Below are positions 20,289-30,859 of a stretch of 38,508 bases of DNA, in pieces. Position numbers and translations under genes: made by a program. The notes below the pieces were generated by a model. It searched no databases, was not told the origin of the DNA, and worked only from the letters and a program-made list of their open reading frames with translations. The stretch is from Rhodobacter sp. (lineage in GTDB: Bacteria; Pseudomonadota; Alphaproteobacteria; Rhodobacterales; Rhodobacteraceae): positions 1 to 38,508 of the forward strand of contig JAJDOB010000164.1 in the NCBI GenBank assembly GCA_022340385.1, written 5' to 3'. Each line of letters opens with the position of its first letter. Within the stretch, counting starts at the first letter, position 1.

Positions 20289-21676
20289 ATCGGGTCGCAT
20301 CCAATCCCCTGCGTCCGCAGCTTTGCGCGGATCAGGCGCGGGCCTATGACCGTGAAACAGTCTTGGGCGCATGGGATCCGGCAGACGATACATTCATGGC
20401 GGGCGCTGACAACCGTCCGATGAATGCCCGATGGAGATCCGAGGATTTTCCGACCCTTCAATCGGCGGTCGATCACGCCGTTCTTGACGCTTTGGATACC
20501 GGGCGAACCGACCGTATCTTCATCGCCGTCCCGCCCGGCTGCCACCAGGGCCCGGTCTGCCTGCCGGGCCTGTCGGTCAACGGATGCGATGTGCCCTTTA
20601 CCCTTTTCGGAACGGGTGCGGAGGCCTCCGAGGTCGAGATTGTGGCCCGCATCGACGCCAGAATGCCGGGTGCCGAATATGCCGCCCGGTACGATGCGCA
20701 TTTCGCGCGAAGCCCGCCTGACATTGCGAATAACCACGCGCGTGTACGGGCCCGCGACACGCTGTCGACCGGCAACGCGGCCGTCCTGCGGGTGCTGGGC
20801 GACGGGACGCAGCTGAAGAACCTGACCATTCGCAACGCCTATGGTTGCGACCGCGCCACGACCGACCCGGATGCCCGCCGCAACGCCCAGGGTCAGCTTT
20901 CCGACGAAACCCACCAGGCTGTCGCCCTGCTGATCGACGGGGCCGACCGGGTGCATTGCGAAAATGTCCACCTTCACAGCCATCAGGACACGCTTTTCCT
21001 CGACAGATCGCCACGGCATCCGGTTTCCCGGTCATATTTCCGCAACTGCCTGATCGAGGGCGACGTCGATTTCATCTTCGGGCCTGCCCTTGGATATTTT
21101 CAGGCCTGCGAGGTTCGCTCGCTGGGCTCACGCTCGCCGAATTCCTGGGCGACAGCCCCCAGCACCGATATCCGCGACCCGTATGGTTTCGTCTTCGACT
21201 ATTGCGACTTTACCCATGACGGCAGCGAAACCGCACCAAGGGGCCGCTTTCGCCTTGGCCGGCAATGGTTTTGCGGCGTCCGGGCTACCCCATACGGCAC
21301 CGCGCCGATTGCCGGGTATCAATGCCGCCTGGCAGACATCTCTGAATATACGCCGCCTGCCGGAACCATTAGCCGCACGACGCTGATGGCCGTCGGAAAA
21401 TGCGCGATCCTCAGATCCCGCATCGGCGCACATATCAACGCCCAGGCCCCGTGGGACGACTGGAAAGGTGGCCAGTACCGCGCTGACGGCAGCTATCACA
21501 ACGTCGCGTGGGATCCGCGATTCAGGCCGGTACAGTTCACCGCCGATGACATCGGATCGCACCTTGCAGATTGGCAGGATCTTGGCCATCTCGACCTTAC
21601 AACAACCGGACCGGGCCGGATCTTCCTGGCGGAATTCGAAAACATCCGCAGCGATACGCGCAGCGGCAACATATGA
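20285..21676 (+). CDS. Pectin methylesterase (CE8, PemB/YbhC-like), no recognisable signal peptide
   Basis: [46 protein letters not shown] catalytic motifs; N-terminus [24 protein letters not shown] lacks a hydrophobic core. Confidence 0.85.
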   Translation: MNRVASNPLRPQLCADQARAYDRETVLGAWDPADDTFMAGADNRPMNARWRSEDFPTLQSAVDHAVLDALDTGRTDRIFIAVPPGCHQGPVCLPGLSVNGCDVPFTLFGTGAEASEVEIVARIDARMPGAEYAARYDAHFARSPPDIANNHARVRARDTLSTGNAAVLRVLGDGTQLKNLTIRNAYGCDRATTDPDARRNAQGQLSDETHQAVALLIDGADRVHCENVHLHSHQDTLFLDRSPRHPVSRSYFRNCLIEGDVDFIFGPALGYFQACEVRSLGSRSPNSWATAPSTDIRDPYGFVFDYCDFTHDGSETAPRGRFRLGRQWFCGVRATPYGTAPIAGYQCRLADISEYTPPAGTISRTTLMAVGKCAILRSRIGAHINAQAPWDDWKGGQYRADGSYHNVAWDPRFRPVQFTADDIGSHLADWQDLGHLDLTTTGPGRIFLAEFENIRSDTRSGNI

Positions 21677-21689
21677 ACAGGAGCACAGC

Positions 21690-23216
21690 ATGCTTGATAA
21701 ATCGACATTCACCCCGCACGGAAAACACCTGATCGCGGGTGACTGGGTCGCCGGCGAGACCACGTTTTCATCGGAACCCGCCCACGGGCCGGTGCATGCG
21801 TTCAGCGTCGGCACTCCTGATCTGGTGGACCGCGCCTGCACCGCGGCCGAAGCGGCGTTTGCGACCTACGGGTATTCCAGCCGCGCCGACCGGGCAGCGT
21901 TTCTGAATGCCATCGCCGACGAGATCGAGGCGCGCGGCGAGGCGATCACCGAGATCGGCAGCCAGGAGACCGGTCTGCCAGAAGCACGGTTGCAGGGCGA
22001 ACGCGGACGCACCACCGGCCAGCTGCGTCTGTTTGCCGAACATATCCTGAAGGGCGATTACCTTGACCGCCGTCACGATGTCGCGCTGCCCGACCGCGCG
22101 CCGCTTCCGCGCCCGGACATGAAGATGGTGCAACGGCCCATCGGCCCGGTGGCCGTGTTCGGCGCGTCGAACTTTCCGCTGGCGTTTTCCACGGCGGGCG
22201 GCGATACGGCTGCCGCGCTGGCGGCGGGCTGTCCGGTGGTGGTCAAGGGCCACAGCGCGCATCCGGGCACGGGCGAGATCGTGGCCGAGGCGATTCACGC
22301 CGCGATCAGGTCCTGCAACCTGCATCCCGGCGTGTTCAGCCTGATCCAGGGCGGCAAGCGGGATGTCGGCACGGCGCTGGTCACACATCCGTTGATCCGC
22401 GCGGTCGGGTTTACCGGCTCGCTTGGCGGTGGCCGCGCCCTGTTCGACCTGTGCGCGCAGCGGCCAGAACCGATACCATTCTTCGGTGAACTCGGCTCGG
22501 TCAACCCGATGTTCATCCTGCCGGGCGCGATGTCGGCCCGGGGCGCGGCCATCGCCCAGGGCTGGGCCGGATCGCTGACCATGGGCGCGGGCCAGTTCTG
22601 CACCAATCCGGGCATCGCCGTACTGATCGACGGGCCCGACGCGGACGCCTTCACCGAAGCGGCAACCAGCGCGCTGCAACCAATAGCCGCGCAAACCATG
22701 CTGACCGACGGGATCGCCGCCGCCTATCGGTCGGGCCGCGACCGGGTCGCGGGCAGCGCGGGCGTGCAGGCATTGCTGACCTCGACCTGCGATTTGCGCA
22801 ACGCCACTCCGTATCTTTTTGCCACGACGGGCAAGCAGTGGCTGGCCAACGAGGCGCTGGGCGAAGAGGTGTTCGGCCCGCTTGGCCTGATCCTGCGTGT
22901 CGATGATGCAGGGGAAATGCTGGCCATTGCCCGTTCGCTTCACGGCCAGTTGACCTGCACCCTGCACCTGGATGCCAGCGACACGGCGCTGGGCCAGCAG
23001 CTGATGCCGGTGCTGGAACGCAAGGCGGGCCGGGTGCTGGCCAACGGCTTTCCGACCGGGGTCGAGGTTTGCGACGCAATGGTGCATGGCGGGCCCTATC
23101 CGGCCAGCACCAACTTTGGCGCAACTTCGGTGGGCACGCTGTCGATCCGCCGGTTCCTGCGGCCGGTCTGTTATCAGAACCTGCCCGATGCCCTGTTGCC
23201 CGCCGATCTGGCATAG
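21690..23216 (+). CDS. Aldehyde dehydrogenase, 2,5-dioxovalerate (alpha-ketoglutarate semialdehyde) dehydrogenase type
   Basis: GPVAVFGASNFPLAFSTAGGDTAAALAAGCPVVVKGHSAHPGT, FTGSLGGGRALFD, GAGQFCTNPG; AGGAG RBS upstream. Confidence 0.88.
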   Translation: MLDKSTFTPHGKHLIAGDWVAGETTFSSEPAHGPVHAFSVGTPDLVDRACTAAEAAFATYGYSSRADRAAFLNAIADEIEARGEAITEIGSQETGLPEARLQGERGRTTGQLRLFAEHILKGDYLDRRHDVALPDRAPLPRPDMKMVQRPIGPVAVFGASNFPLAFSTAGGDTAAALAAGCPVVVKGHSAHPGTGEIVAEAIHAAIRSCNLHPGVFSLIQGGKRDVGTALVTHPLIRAVGFTGSLGGGRALFDLCAQRPEPIPFFGELGSVNPMFILPGAMSARGAAIAQGWAGSLTMGAGQFCTNPGIAVLIDGPDADAFTEAATSALQPIAAQTMLTDGIAAAYRSGRDRVAGSAGVQALLTSTCDLRNATPYLFATTGKQWLANEALGEEVFGPLGLILRVDDAGEMLAIARSLHGQLTCTLHLDASDTALGQQLMPVLERKAGRVLANGFPTGVEVCDAMVHGGPYPASTNFGATSVGTLSIRRFLRPVCYQNLPDALLPADLA

Positions 23217-23239
23217 GGCAGCGCGACGGTGAAAGCTCT

Positions 23240-23255
23240 GCCGGAAACTTCCGGC
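23240..23255. other. Short hairpin between convergent KGSADH and SDR genes
   Basis: GCCGGA-AACT-TCCGGC; no U-tract, so terminator role uncertain. Confidence 0.3.
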
Positions 23256-23306
23256 GGGGCATTCACCTGACGGGCATGGCCACAGCCGCGACGCCGTATC
23301 CGATGT

Positions 23307-24041
23307 TCAGCCGCGTCCGATATACGGCATTGCGGGCGCCATCACGGTCATGAACTGAACATTCGCGTCCAGCGGCAGGCTGGCCATGTGCAAGACCGAC
23401 GACGCAATATGCGCCACATCCATCATCGGCTCGACCGCGATCGAACCGTCAGCTTGCGGCACGCCCTTGGTCATGCGCCTGGACAGTTCCGTCAGCGCGT
23501 TGCCGATGTCGATCTGTCCGCAGGCGATTTTGAACGCCCGCCCGTCCAAAGAAATGCTGCGCGTCATGCCCGTGATCGCATGTTTCGATGACGTATACGG
23601 CGCCGAACCCCAGCGTGGAACATGCGCGGAGACCGATCCGTTGTTGATGATCCGGCCACCCTGTGGATCCTGATTGCGCATGATCGAAAAAGCGGCCCGC
23701 GCGCAGATGAACGAGCCGGTCAGGTTGACCTCCATCAGGTTGCGCCATTCGTCCAGCGTGATCTCGTTGAACAGCTTGCCCGGCAGGCTGGCACCGGCAT
23801 TGTTGAACAGCGCGCCCAGATTGCCCCATTCCCCGACGGCCGCCGCAAACGCGTCTTCGACCTGCTGTTCCTGCGTCACGTCGCACGGCAGCACCAGCGC
23901 GGCCGGGTTTGCGTCCGCGGTTTCCGCCAGCGCATCGGCGCGGCGTCCGACCAGGCCGACATTCCAGCCCGCGTCAAGAAACGCCCTGGCTGTGGCGCGG
24001 CCGATGCCGCTGCCCGCCCCGGTGATTATGATGTTCTTCAT
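23307..24041 (-). CDS. SDR-family oxidoreductase
   Basis: IIITGAGSGIGRATARAF, NNAG, S...YTSSKHAITG catalytic motif. Confidence 0.88.
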   Translation of the reverse strand: MKNIIITGAGSGIGRATARAFLDAGWNVGLVGRRADALAETADANPAALVLPCDVTQEQQVEDAFAAAVGEWGNLGALFNNAGASLPGKLFNEITLDEWRNLMEVNLTGSFICARAAFSIMRNQDPQGGRIINNGSVSAHVPRWGSAPYTSSKHAITGMTRSISLDGRAFKIACGQIDIGNALTELSRRMTKGVPQADGSIAVEPMMDVAHIASSVLHMASLPLDANVQFMTVMAPAMPYIGRG

Positions 24042-24244
24042 GCCAGTCTTTCCTTTCCCCCCGACTGCATCACGGGGATGCCCGGTTCGGTTTCAGCAGT
24101 CTCGACCGTAATCGACCCCGTCGCAAGCCGGGCGCGCGCCATGTGGGTGTTCAGGATGCCGGGGCGATCTGGCGCGCTGCCCGGGGAATCGGTCAGATCG
24201 CGTGGCGGCCTGATGCCTGGACACCCGAAACGCTCCGCCTTCAA

Positions 24245-25780
24245 CTATCCGGTCACACCGATCGGCCAGGGCGCGAATTCTTCTGCACCGACCCCCAGTG
24301 CCTCGCTTTTCGAGGGTTTGCCAGAGGCGACCGCGAGGATCTCTTGGAATATCGCCGCAGCCATCTGGTCCAGCGTCGCGCTGCCGTCGATCACCATGCC
24401 GCAGTTGATGTCCATGTCGCCCTGCATGCGTGCATACATCGGCGTGTTGCTGGCCAGCTTGATCGTCGGAGACGGGTATGAGCCAAAGCAGGATCCGCGC
24501 CCGGTGGTGAAACAGATCAGGTTCGCCCCGCCCGCGATCTGCCCGGTGGCGGCGACCGGGTCATAGCCGGGCGTGTCCATGACAACCAGACCGCGCGCGG
24601 TCACCGGCTCGCCATAACGATACACCGCCTCGATGCCGGTAGAGCCGCCCTTTTTCGCGCCGCCCAGCGCCTTTTCGATGACATTGGCAAGCCCGCCGTC
24701 CTGGTTTCCTGGGCCGACGATGCCCTGCATCTGCACATCGCGCCCGTCAGTGTAACCCAGCCACCAGCCGATGCGATCCAGCAACTGACGCCCCACTGCC
24801 TCGGATCGCGCCCGCGCGGTCAGCGTGTGTTCGATTCCGAAAAGTTCCGGCGTTTCCGACAGGATCGCGGTGCCGCCCTGGCGCACAAGCAGATCGACCG
24901 CGCGCCCAAGTGCCGGGTTTGCCGACAGGCCGGAAAACCCGTCCGATCCGCCGCATTGCAGGCCGATGCGGATATGTTCGGCGGATTGCGACGTGCGCTC
25001 AGCACGGTTGGCACGCTGCAGCATGTCGGCGACCCGGGCAATCCCGGCCTCGATCGCGGCAGCGGTCCCGCCCACGGACTGCATCCGCACGGTATGCAGC
25101 ATGGTGCCGGTCTCAAGCGCGGTATCCGCGAAGAACCGGTCGAGATTGTTGCGCTCGCATCCCAGCGAGCAGATCAGAGCGCCCGCCATGTTGGCATGGG
25201 TGATGTAACCTTTCAGCGTGCGGCGCAGCAGGTCCATCGGTTCGCCTGTAGCCTCCATCCCGCAGCCTTGCTGGTGGATGAACGGGATCACGCCATCGAC
25301 ATTCGGATAGCCCGCCAGGCGTTCCGGCGTGAAATGCGCGGCGATCCGGCGTGCGACCGTGGCGGCGCAGTTCACCGTGATGAAGATGCCGATGTAGTTG
25401 CGGGTGCCGACACGTCCGTCCGCCCGGGCAAAGCCCCGAAACGTGGCGCGCTTATCCTGCGGCAACAGGTTTGCGGGCACATAATCCTGGGCAAAGCGAT
25501 AGTCCTTCTGCACCTCGTCCATCAGTACGTTGTGGACGTGCATCCATGTGCCGGGGGCCGTGTCTTCACCTGCAAAGCCGATGACCGTGGTGTATTTCAG
25601 TACCGGGTCGCCCTTGGCGATATGGCAAGTGGCCAGTTTGTGCCCGGCAGGAATGGCCTGCAACGCGGTCACGCCTTCGCCAGGTATCGCCGCCCCTGCC
25701 GGGATATCCCGCCGTGCGACAACAACATTGTCTTGCGGATCAAGGCGGATGACAGACGCAGTGCCGTCGGGGATGGTCAC
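24245..25780 (-). CDS. Second UxaA/GarD-family dehydratase (GTG start proposed)
   Basis: SVIRLDPQDNVVVARRDIPAG (SAF), [61 protein letters not shown]; upstream in-frame extension overlaps the neighbouring gene, so GTG at 25778-25780 preferred. Confidence 0.85.
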   Translation of the reverse strand: MTIPDGTASVIRLDPQDNVVVARRDIPAGAAIPGEGVTALQAIPAGHKLATCHIAKGDPVLKYTTVIGFAGEDTAPGTWMHVHNVLMDEVQKDYRFAQDYVPANLLPQDKRATFRGFARADGRVGTRNYIGIFITVNCAATVARRIAAHFTPERLAGYPNVDGVIPFIHQQGCGMEATGEPMDLLRRTLKGYITHANMAGALICSLGCERNNLDRFFADTALETGTMLHTVRMQSVGGTAAAIEAGIARVADMLQRANRAERTSQSAEHIRIGLQCGGSDGFSGLSANPALGRAVDLLVRQGGTAILSETPELFGIEHTLTARARSEAVGRQLLDRIGWWLGYTDGRDVQMQGIVGPGNQDGGLANVIEKALGGAKKGGSTGIEAVYRYGEPVTARGLVVMDTPGYDPVAATGQIAGGANLICFTTGRGSCFGSYPSPTIKLASNTPMYARMQGDMDINCGMVIDGSATLDQMAAAIFQEILAVASGKPSKSEALGVGAEEFAPWPIGVTG

Positions 25781-25793
25781 GCCGAAAGACCTT

Positions 25794-27435
25794 TCATTGG
25801 CAACTGAAACTGTCGGAACTGGCCGGATCGGCCCCGGTATAGCGCGCGACCTGCGGATAGGGGCAAAGCTTGCGACCGACCACGCCCAGCGCGGCACGCC
25901 CTTCGTTGTTGTCCTCTGTCACTTCGGTGTTTATCGCCCCGGGGCGAACACCGTTCTCGACCCAGTTCACAAGCGGCGTGAACATGTCGAATCCATCGGC
26001 ATGCGGCCCCCGCATCGAATGCGGTTGACCCGGATTGCGATAGAACAATACGAAATCCCCGGCGTTGCCGCCGTTGTTTTCATCAAGCTTCCGATACCAG
26101 CGCGCGGTATCCTGAACCGAAAACACCGGATCGCTGTTGCCGTGCAGGATCAGCATCTTGCCCCCGGCATCCCGGAATTCCGCCAGCGTCGGGTCGTCGA
26201 CATCGGGTGGCGTCATGACTGCCATCGCACTTTGATCAAATGACCCATCCGTGGCAAAAATCTTTTCCGCCTCGGCGGCGATATCAAAATCCATCAGGTA
26301 CTGTTCCAGCGCCTCGGGCGAGCCCTCGACACGCGTCGGCGGAGTCGTGAAGATCTGCGCCAGCGACGCCGCCCCCATCACCGCGATGATCGGCTTGTGA
26401 CCCCAGGGCGGGATCGGGCTTTCCAGTTTCCAGAACCGCCAGCTGCCAGAGGCGATGCCGGCATCCCAGGCCCAGTCGGAATAAAGCGCGCTGCCGTCCG
26501 CCGCCTTCGGTCCTGCATGGATCGTCTCAAGCGCCGCGACCTGTGCCGCACTCAGGCAATCAGAGTTCTGACCTTCCCGGCAAACCATGGCCTTGGGATC
26601 GAATGTATCCTGACAGCGATCCGCATCGGCGATCCAGCCGTCTTTCAGCCCGTCAAGCCCGTCGCAGGCGGCCAGGATCGCGGTGGCCACAAACTCCAGA
26701 TCTTCACGCGGGAATGCCGATTTCAGGTCGGCATCGACACTGCGAAAACTTTGCACATCCAAGGCGTGCTGCAGAGCCGCGCGCGGCAGGTTGAATCCGG
26801 GATAGCCGACCAGCAGCCCGTCAAAGGCCTCGGGCATCCGCGAGGCCGCGACCATCGCATGACGGCCACCGTTCGACCGGCCAACACCGTAGGCAAAGGC
26901 GATGTCCTGCCCGTAATAGGCCTCGGTCAGCGCGGTGGCGACCGGTTGCAGATCGGCGACGGCGGAATACCCATAGGCCGCACGCGCCGCCGGATCGAAG
27001 CCGAACCTGGCACCCCCGGCAAGACCCGCGTCGGGAAAGGCATCGCCGCTATGCCCGGCATCCGATGACACGACCGCATAGCCGCGGTTCAGCGCGGTGT
27101 CGTTTGTATAGCCGCTGTTCAATTCACCGATCGCGGGTTTGACCTCGCCGTCGTTGCCGCCGTTGAACTGGTGCACGAAGCGGCCGTTCCAGTCGTCCGG
27201 CAGGCGCAGTTCGAACTTCAGCGCATAGGACATGCCGTCAACACCGGTGCGATCGTTCATCCGTCCGGTAAAGCGGCAATGCGCCCGCTCGAACCCGTCA
27301 CCGACGGCCACCGCCTCTGCGGTCTCCAGCGTGACTCCGGCCGGAGGGGTCAGCCCCGCGACATTGCAATCCGCGCCAAACGCGCTTGAAGCCATCGACA
27401 GGCCGATGACCGTTCCGGCAAGGTAGCGTTTCATC
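25794..27435 (-). CDS. Tannase/feruloyl esterase family protein, exported
   Basis: Signal peptide MKRYLAGTVIGLSMASSAFGA; GVGRSNGGRHAMVAASRMPEAFDGLLVGYPGFNLP; HGNSDPVFS; RNPGQPHSMRG. Confidence 0.85.
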
Positions 27436-27475
27436 GGGGTTCCTCCGGTCATACGGGTATGGTGTGATGCGGCAA

Positions 27476-28195
27476 TCAGCGACCGTTGCCGGCGCGCCAT
27501 TCCTTGAATTTGTCCAGATTATCCTGCTTGGTCGCAGGGTAAAGTCCGATGATCGTCGCACCCGCCAGAACCTGTTCGGCGACGAAATCCTCATACGCCG
27601 TCATCTCGACCGCCTCGTCCGCGACCTCATCCGCCAGATGCGCCGGAATCACGATGACGCTATCGTCGTCGCCCACGATGATATCACCGGGAAAGACCGG
27701 CGCGTCGCCACAGCCGATCGGGACGTTGATGTCGATCGCCTCGTTGATCGTCAGGTTGGTGGGGCTGGCCGGGCGGCTGTGATAGGCGGGCATTTCCAGT
27801 GCGCCGATCCGCATCGCGTCGCGAAAACCACCATCGGTCACCACGCCAGCACCACCGCGCACCATCAGCCGGGTGATCAGGATGTCGCCCGCCGAGGCGG
27901 CGCGCGCGTCCTTGCGGCTGTCCATCACCAGAACATGCCCCGGCGGACAGGTTTCAATGGCGTGGCGCTGCGGATGCTGCGGGTTGCGGAACTCGGCCAG
28001 CGTGTTGCGGTCTTCGCGCGCGGGCATGTAACGCAGCGTGAATGCAGGCCCGACCATGTTGCGGCCCTTGGGGCCGATGGCGCGAACGTCCTGAATCACC
28101 TGGTTGCGCAGGCCACGCTTGAAAAGCGCGGTGGCCAGAGTCGCAACGCTGACGCCTTTCAGTTTCTCGATGGTTTCCGGTTTCACGTCGGTCAT
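27476..28195 (-). CDS. RraA-family protein (HMG/CHA aldolase-like or dimethylmenaquinone methyltransferase-fold)
   Basis: MVRGGAGVVTDGGFRDAMRIGALEMPAYHSRPASPTN, PVFPGDIIVGDDDSVIVIPAHLADEVA. Confidence 0.85.
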   Translation of the reverse strand: MTDVKPETIEKLKGVSVATLATALFKRGLRNQVIQDVRAIGPKGRNMVGPAFTLRYMPAREDRNTLAEFRNPQHPQRHAIETCPPGHVLVMDSRKDARAASAGDILITRLMVRGGAGVVTDGGFRDAMRIGALEMPAYHSRPASPTNLTINEAIDINVPIGCGDAPVFPGDIIVGDDDSVIVIPAHLADEVADEAVEMTAYEDFVAEQVLAGATIIGLYPATKQDNLDKFKEWRAGNGR

Positions 28196-28210
28196 GTGTC
28201 GTTCCTTGTT

Positions 28211-29119
28211 TCAGCCCCGGCCAGTCAGGCCATGTGTCTGCATGAATTCGGTCAGCCGCCCGATCTGTTGGCCCGAAAGCGGCCATGCGGCGGGTGGGCG
28301 GGCGCCGCCACAATCCTCGCCCATCAGCTGCAACGCCGCCTTGACGCCGGGCACGTTGGCGCCGCCCTGTTCCTCGGCGCGGATGTCCTCGAACACACGC
28401 ATCTCGGCGATAAGGCTGCGCGCCAAAGCGTAATCTCCGGCTTCCAGGGCGGTGCTGATCGCGACCGAGCGTTCGGGCCAGACATTGATCAGCCCGCTGG
28501 TAAAGCCCCGTGCGCCGACCGCATAGAATGTCGGGGCCCAGACCTCTGCAAGGCCACCGACCCAGACGATATGGTCGGGCGACGCCTCCATCGCCGCTTT
28601 CAGTTTCATCGGGTTGGGCGTGGCCCATTTGACGCCGATCACGCCGGGAACCGCGCAAAGCGCGGCAATCGCATCGGTTCCGATGGCGTCGTTGCGCAGA
28701 TAAAGCACCAGGGGCAGACCGCCCGCAGCCTGGCGCACGGCTGCAAGATAATCGACGATGCCGCGCGGCGCGACGAAGGGATCTGGCGGCTGGTGGATCA
28801 TCAGCGCATCCGCTCCCGCATTGGCCGAAGCTTCGGCAAGACGACAGGCATCGCGAATGCTGCGCCCGACGCCGGCGACCAGCGGGCAGCGCCCCGCGAT
28901 ATGGGCCGCCGCAGCCTGCACCATCGCCACCGCCTCGTCCGTATCGAGGCTGTAGAATTCGCCGGTGTTGCCGTTCACGGTAAGCACATGCACCCCCGCC
29001 GCCAGTGCGCGCTCCACAATCGGCGCCTGCCGTTCCGGTGCGATTTCGCCCGCACTGTCGAACGGGGTCACCAGGATGCCCGATATGCCCGTCAGCGCCC
29101 GTTTCAGGTCATGCGGCAT
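28211..29119 (-). CDS. DHDPS/DapA-family 2-keto-3-deoxy sugar acid aldolase or dehydratase
   Basis: GILVTPFDSAGEI, NGNTGEFYSLDTDE, IGVKWATPNP (Schiff-base Lys); TGATG junction with upstream gene. Confidence 0.82.
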   Translation of the reverse strand: MPHDLKRALTGISGILVTPFDSAGEIAPERQAPIVERALAAGVHVLTVNGNTGEFYSLDTDEAVAMVQAAAAHIAGRCPLVAGVGRSIRDACRLAEASANAGADALMIHQPPDPFVAPRGIVDYLAAVRQAAGGLPLVLYLRNDAIGTDAIAALCAVPGVIGVKWATPNPMKLKAAMEASPDHIVWVGGLAEVWAPTFYAVGARGFTSGLINVWPERSVAISTALEAGDYALARSLIAEMRVFEDIRAEEQGGANVPGVKAALQLMGEDCGGARPPAAWPLSGQQIGRLTEFMQTHGLTGRG

Positions 29120-30849
29120 CAGTTGATCTCTGGCTCTGGCACCGGCTCGCCGAATTCGGTGCGCAGAAAATCGAAATCGCAGCCCTTGTCGGCCTGCTCG
29201 ACATGACGCGAGAACATCCAGCCATAACCGCGCCCGTAGCGCGGTTCGGGAGCCTGCCATCTGGCGCGCCGCGCATCCATCTCGGCATCGGTGATCTGCA
29301 CGTTCAGCTTTCGGTTCGGCACGTCCAGTTCGATGATATCGCCGGTTTCGATCAAGGCCAGCGGCCCGCCGATGAACGCCTCGGGCGCGACATGCAGGAC
29401 GCAGGCACCATAGGATGTGCCGGACATCCGCGCGTCGGAAAGCCGGACCATATCGCGGTGCCCGTCCTTAAGCAGCGCCTGCGGCATCGGGATCATGCCC
29501 CATTCCGGCATCCCCGGCCCGCCCTGGGGCCCGGCGTTGCGCAGGACCAGCACGTGATCCGGTGTCATCGGATAGTCGGGATCATTGATGATCTTCTTCA
29601 ACTCGGGATAACTGTCGGCGACGATCGCCGGCCCCTTGTGACGGTGAAATTTGGGATCGCAGGCAGCCGGCTTTATCACCGCCCCGTCGGGCGCAAGATT
29701 GCCGCGCAGGACCGCCAGCGAGCCCTCGTGATACAGTGGGTTCGACAGCGGGCGGATCACGTCGTCATTGTAGTTGACCGCACCGGCGATATTGTCGCCC
29801 AGACTGCGCCCGTTCACCGTAGTGACGGACAAATCCAGCTTGTCGCCCAGTTCCTTCATCAGTGCCGGCAACCCGCCGGCATAAAAGAAATCCTCCATCA
29901 GGTATTCCTTGCCCGATGGCCGGATGTTGGCCAGAACCGGCACCTCGTGACCGATCCGGTCCAGATCGTCGAGGCCCCAGTCGACACCGGCGCGGCGCGC
30001 CATGGCGATCAGGTGGATGATCGCGTTGGTCGAACATCCCGTGGCCATCGCCACGGTCGTGGCATTGGCCGTGGCCTCGCGGGTGACGATCTTGTCAGGA
30101 GTCAGATCCTCCCACACCATTTCGACGATGCGGCGGCCGCAGGCAGAGGCCATGCGTTTGTGCCCGGCATCCGGTGCCGGGATCGACGAGGCGCCGGGCA
30201 GGGTCAGCCCGAAGCCTTCGGCAATCGACATCATCGTGCTGGCGGTGCCCATCGTCATGCAGGTGCCGTAACTGCGCGCGATTCCGCCCTGCACACCGTC
30301 CCACTGTTCCTTGCCGATGGTTCCGGCGCGGCGTTCGTCCCAGTATTTCCAGACATCGGTGCCGCTGCCCAGCTTCTGCCCCGCATAATTGCCGCGCAGC
30401 ATCGCACCGGCAGGCAGGAAGATGAACGGCAGCCCCATCGACAACGCGCCCATGATCAGCGCCGGAGTCGACTTGTCGCAACCGCCCATCAGCACGACGC
30501 CATCGACCGGGTGCGAACGCAGGGTTTCCTCGACCTCCATCGCGCCCATGTTGCGGTACAGCATCGAGGTCGGCTTCAGGAACTGTTCGGAAAAATCATG
30601 CACCGGCAATTCGGCCGGCATGCCCCCGGCCTGCAGGATGCCTTTGCGGACAAACTCTGCCCGGTCGCGCAGATGGTGGTGGCAGGGCGACAGATCCGAC
30701 CACGTATTGATGATCGCGATCACAGGCTTGCCGTCCCAGTCTCCGTCATCCAGCCCCATCTGCATCGCGCGGCTTCGGTGCCCCATCGAGCGCAGGTCAT
30801 CCGGCGCGAACCATCGGGCAGAGCGCAGGTCTTTGTATTCCTTGGGCAT
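29119..30849 (-). CDS. IlvD/Edd-family sugar-acid dehydratase (pentonate/arabinonate dehydratase-like)
   Basis: NTWSDLSPCHHHLR, LMGGCDKSTPALIMGA, GTCMTMGTASTM, SDARMSGTSYG. Confidence 0.87.
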   Translation of the reverse strand: MPKEYKDLRSARWFAPDDLRSMGHRSRAMQMGLDDGDWDGKPVIAIINTWSDLSPCHHHLRDRAEFVRKGILQAGGMPAELPVHDFSEQFLKPTSMLYRNMGAMEVEETLRSHPVDGVVLMGGCDKSTPALIMGALSMGLPFIFLPAGAMLRGNYAGQKLGSGTDVWKYWDERRAGTIGKEQWDGVQGGIARSYGTCMTMGTASTMMSIAEGFGLTLPGASSIPAPDAGHKRMASACGRRIVEMVWEDLTPDKIVTREATANATTVAMATGCSTNAIIHLIAMARRAGVDWGLDDLDRIGHEVPVLANIRPSGKEYLMEDFFYAGGLPALMKELGDKLDLSVTTVNGRSLGDNIAGAVNYNDDVIRPLSNPLYHEGSLAVLRGNLAPDGAVIKPAACDPKFHRHKGPAIVADSYPELKKIINDPDYPMTPDHVLVLRNAGPQGGPGMPEWGMIPMPQALLKDGHRDMVRLSDARMSGTSYGACVLHVAPEAFIGGPLALIETGDIIELDVPNRKLNVQITDAEMDARRARWQAPEPRYGRGYGWMFSRHVEQADKGCDFDFLRTEFGEPVPEPEIN

Positions 30850-30859
30850 CGGGGTCTCC

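Noticed and set aside
23240-23255. GCCGGA-AACT-TCCGGC as bidirectional terminator
   Set aside because: No flanking U-tract on either strand; kept only as a low-confidence hairpin
24827-25807. 326-aa plus-strand ORF antisense to the UxaA-family gene, and many similar long shadow ORFs (e.g. 9967-11595 minus, 16280-17554 minus, 18597-20249 minus, 29005-30984 plus)
   Set aside because: The opposite strand encodes clear conserved families; these are Arg/His/Gln-rich shadow frames expected in high-GC DNA
25781-25897. N-terminal extension of the UxaA-family ORF (MPRWAWSVASFAPIRR...)
   Set aside because: It overlaps the end of the upstream feruloyl-esterase gene and precedes the SAF-like domain; GTG at 25778-25780 is the more plausible start
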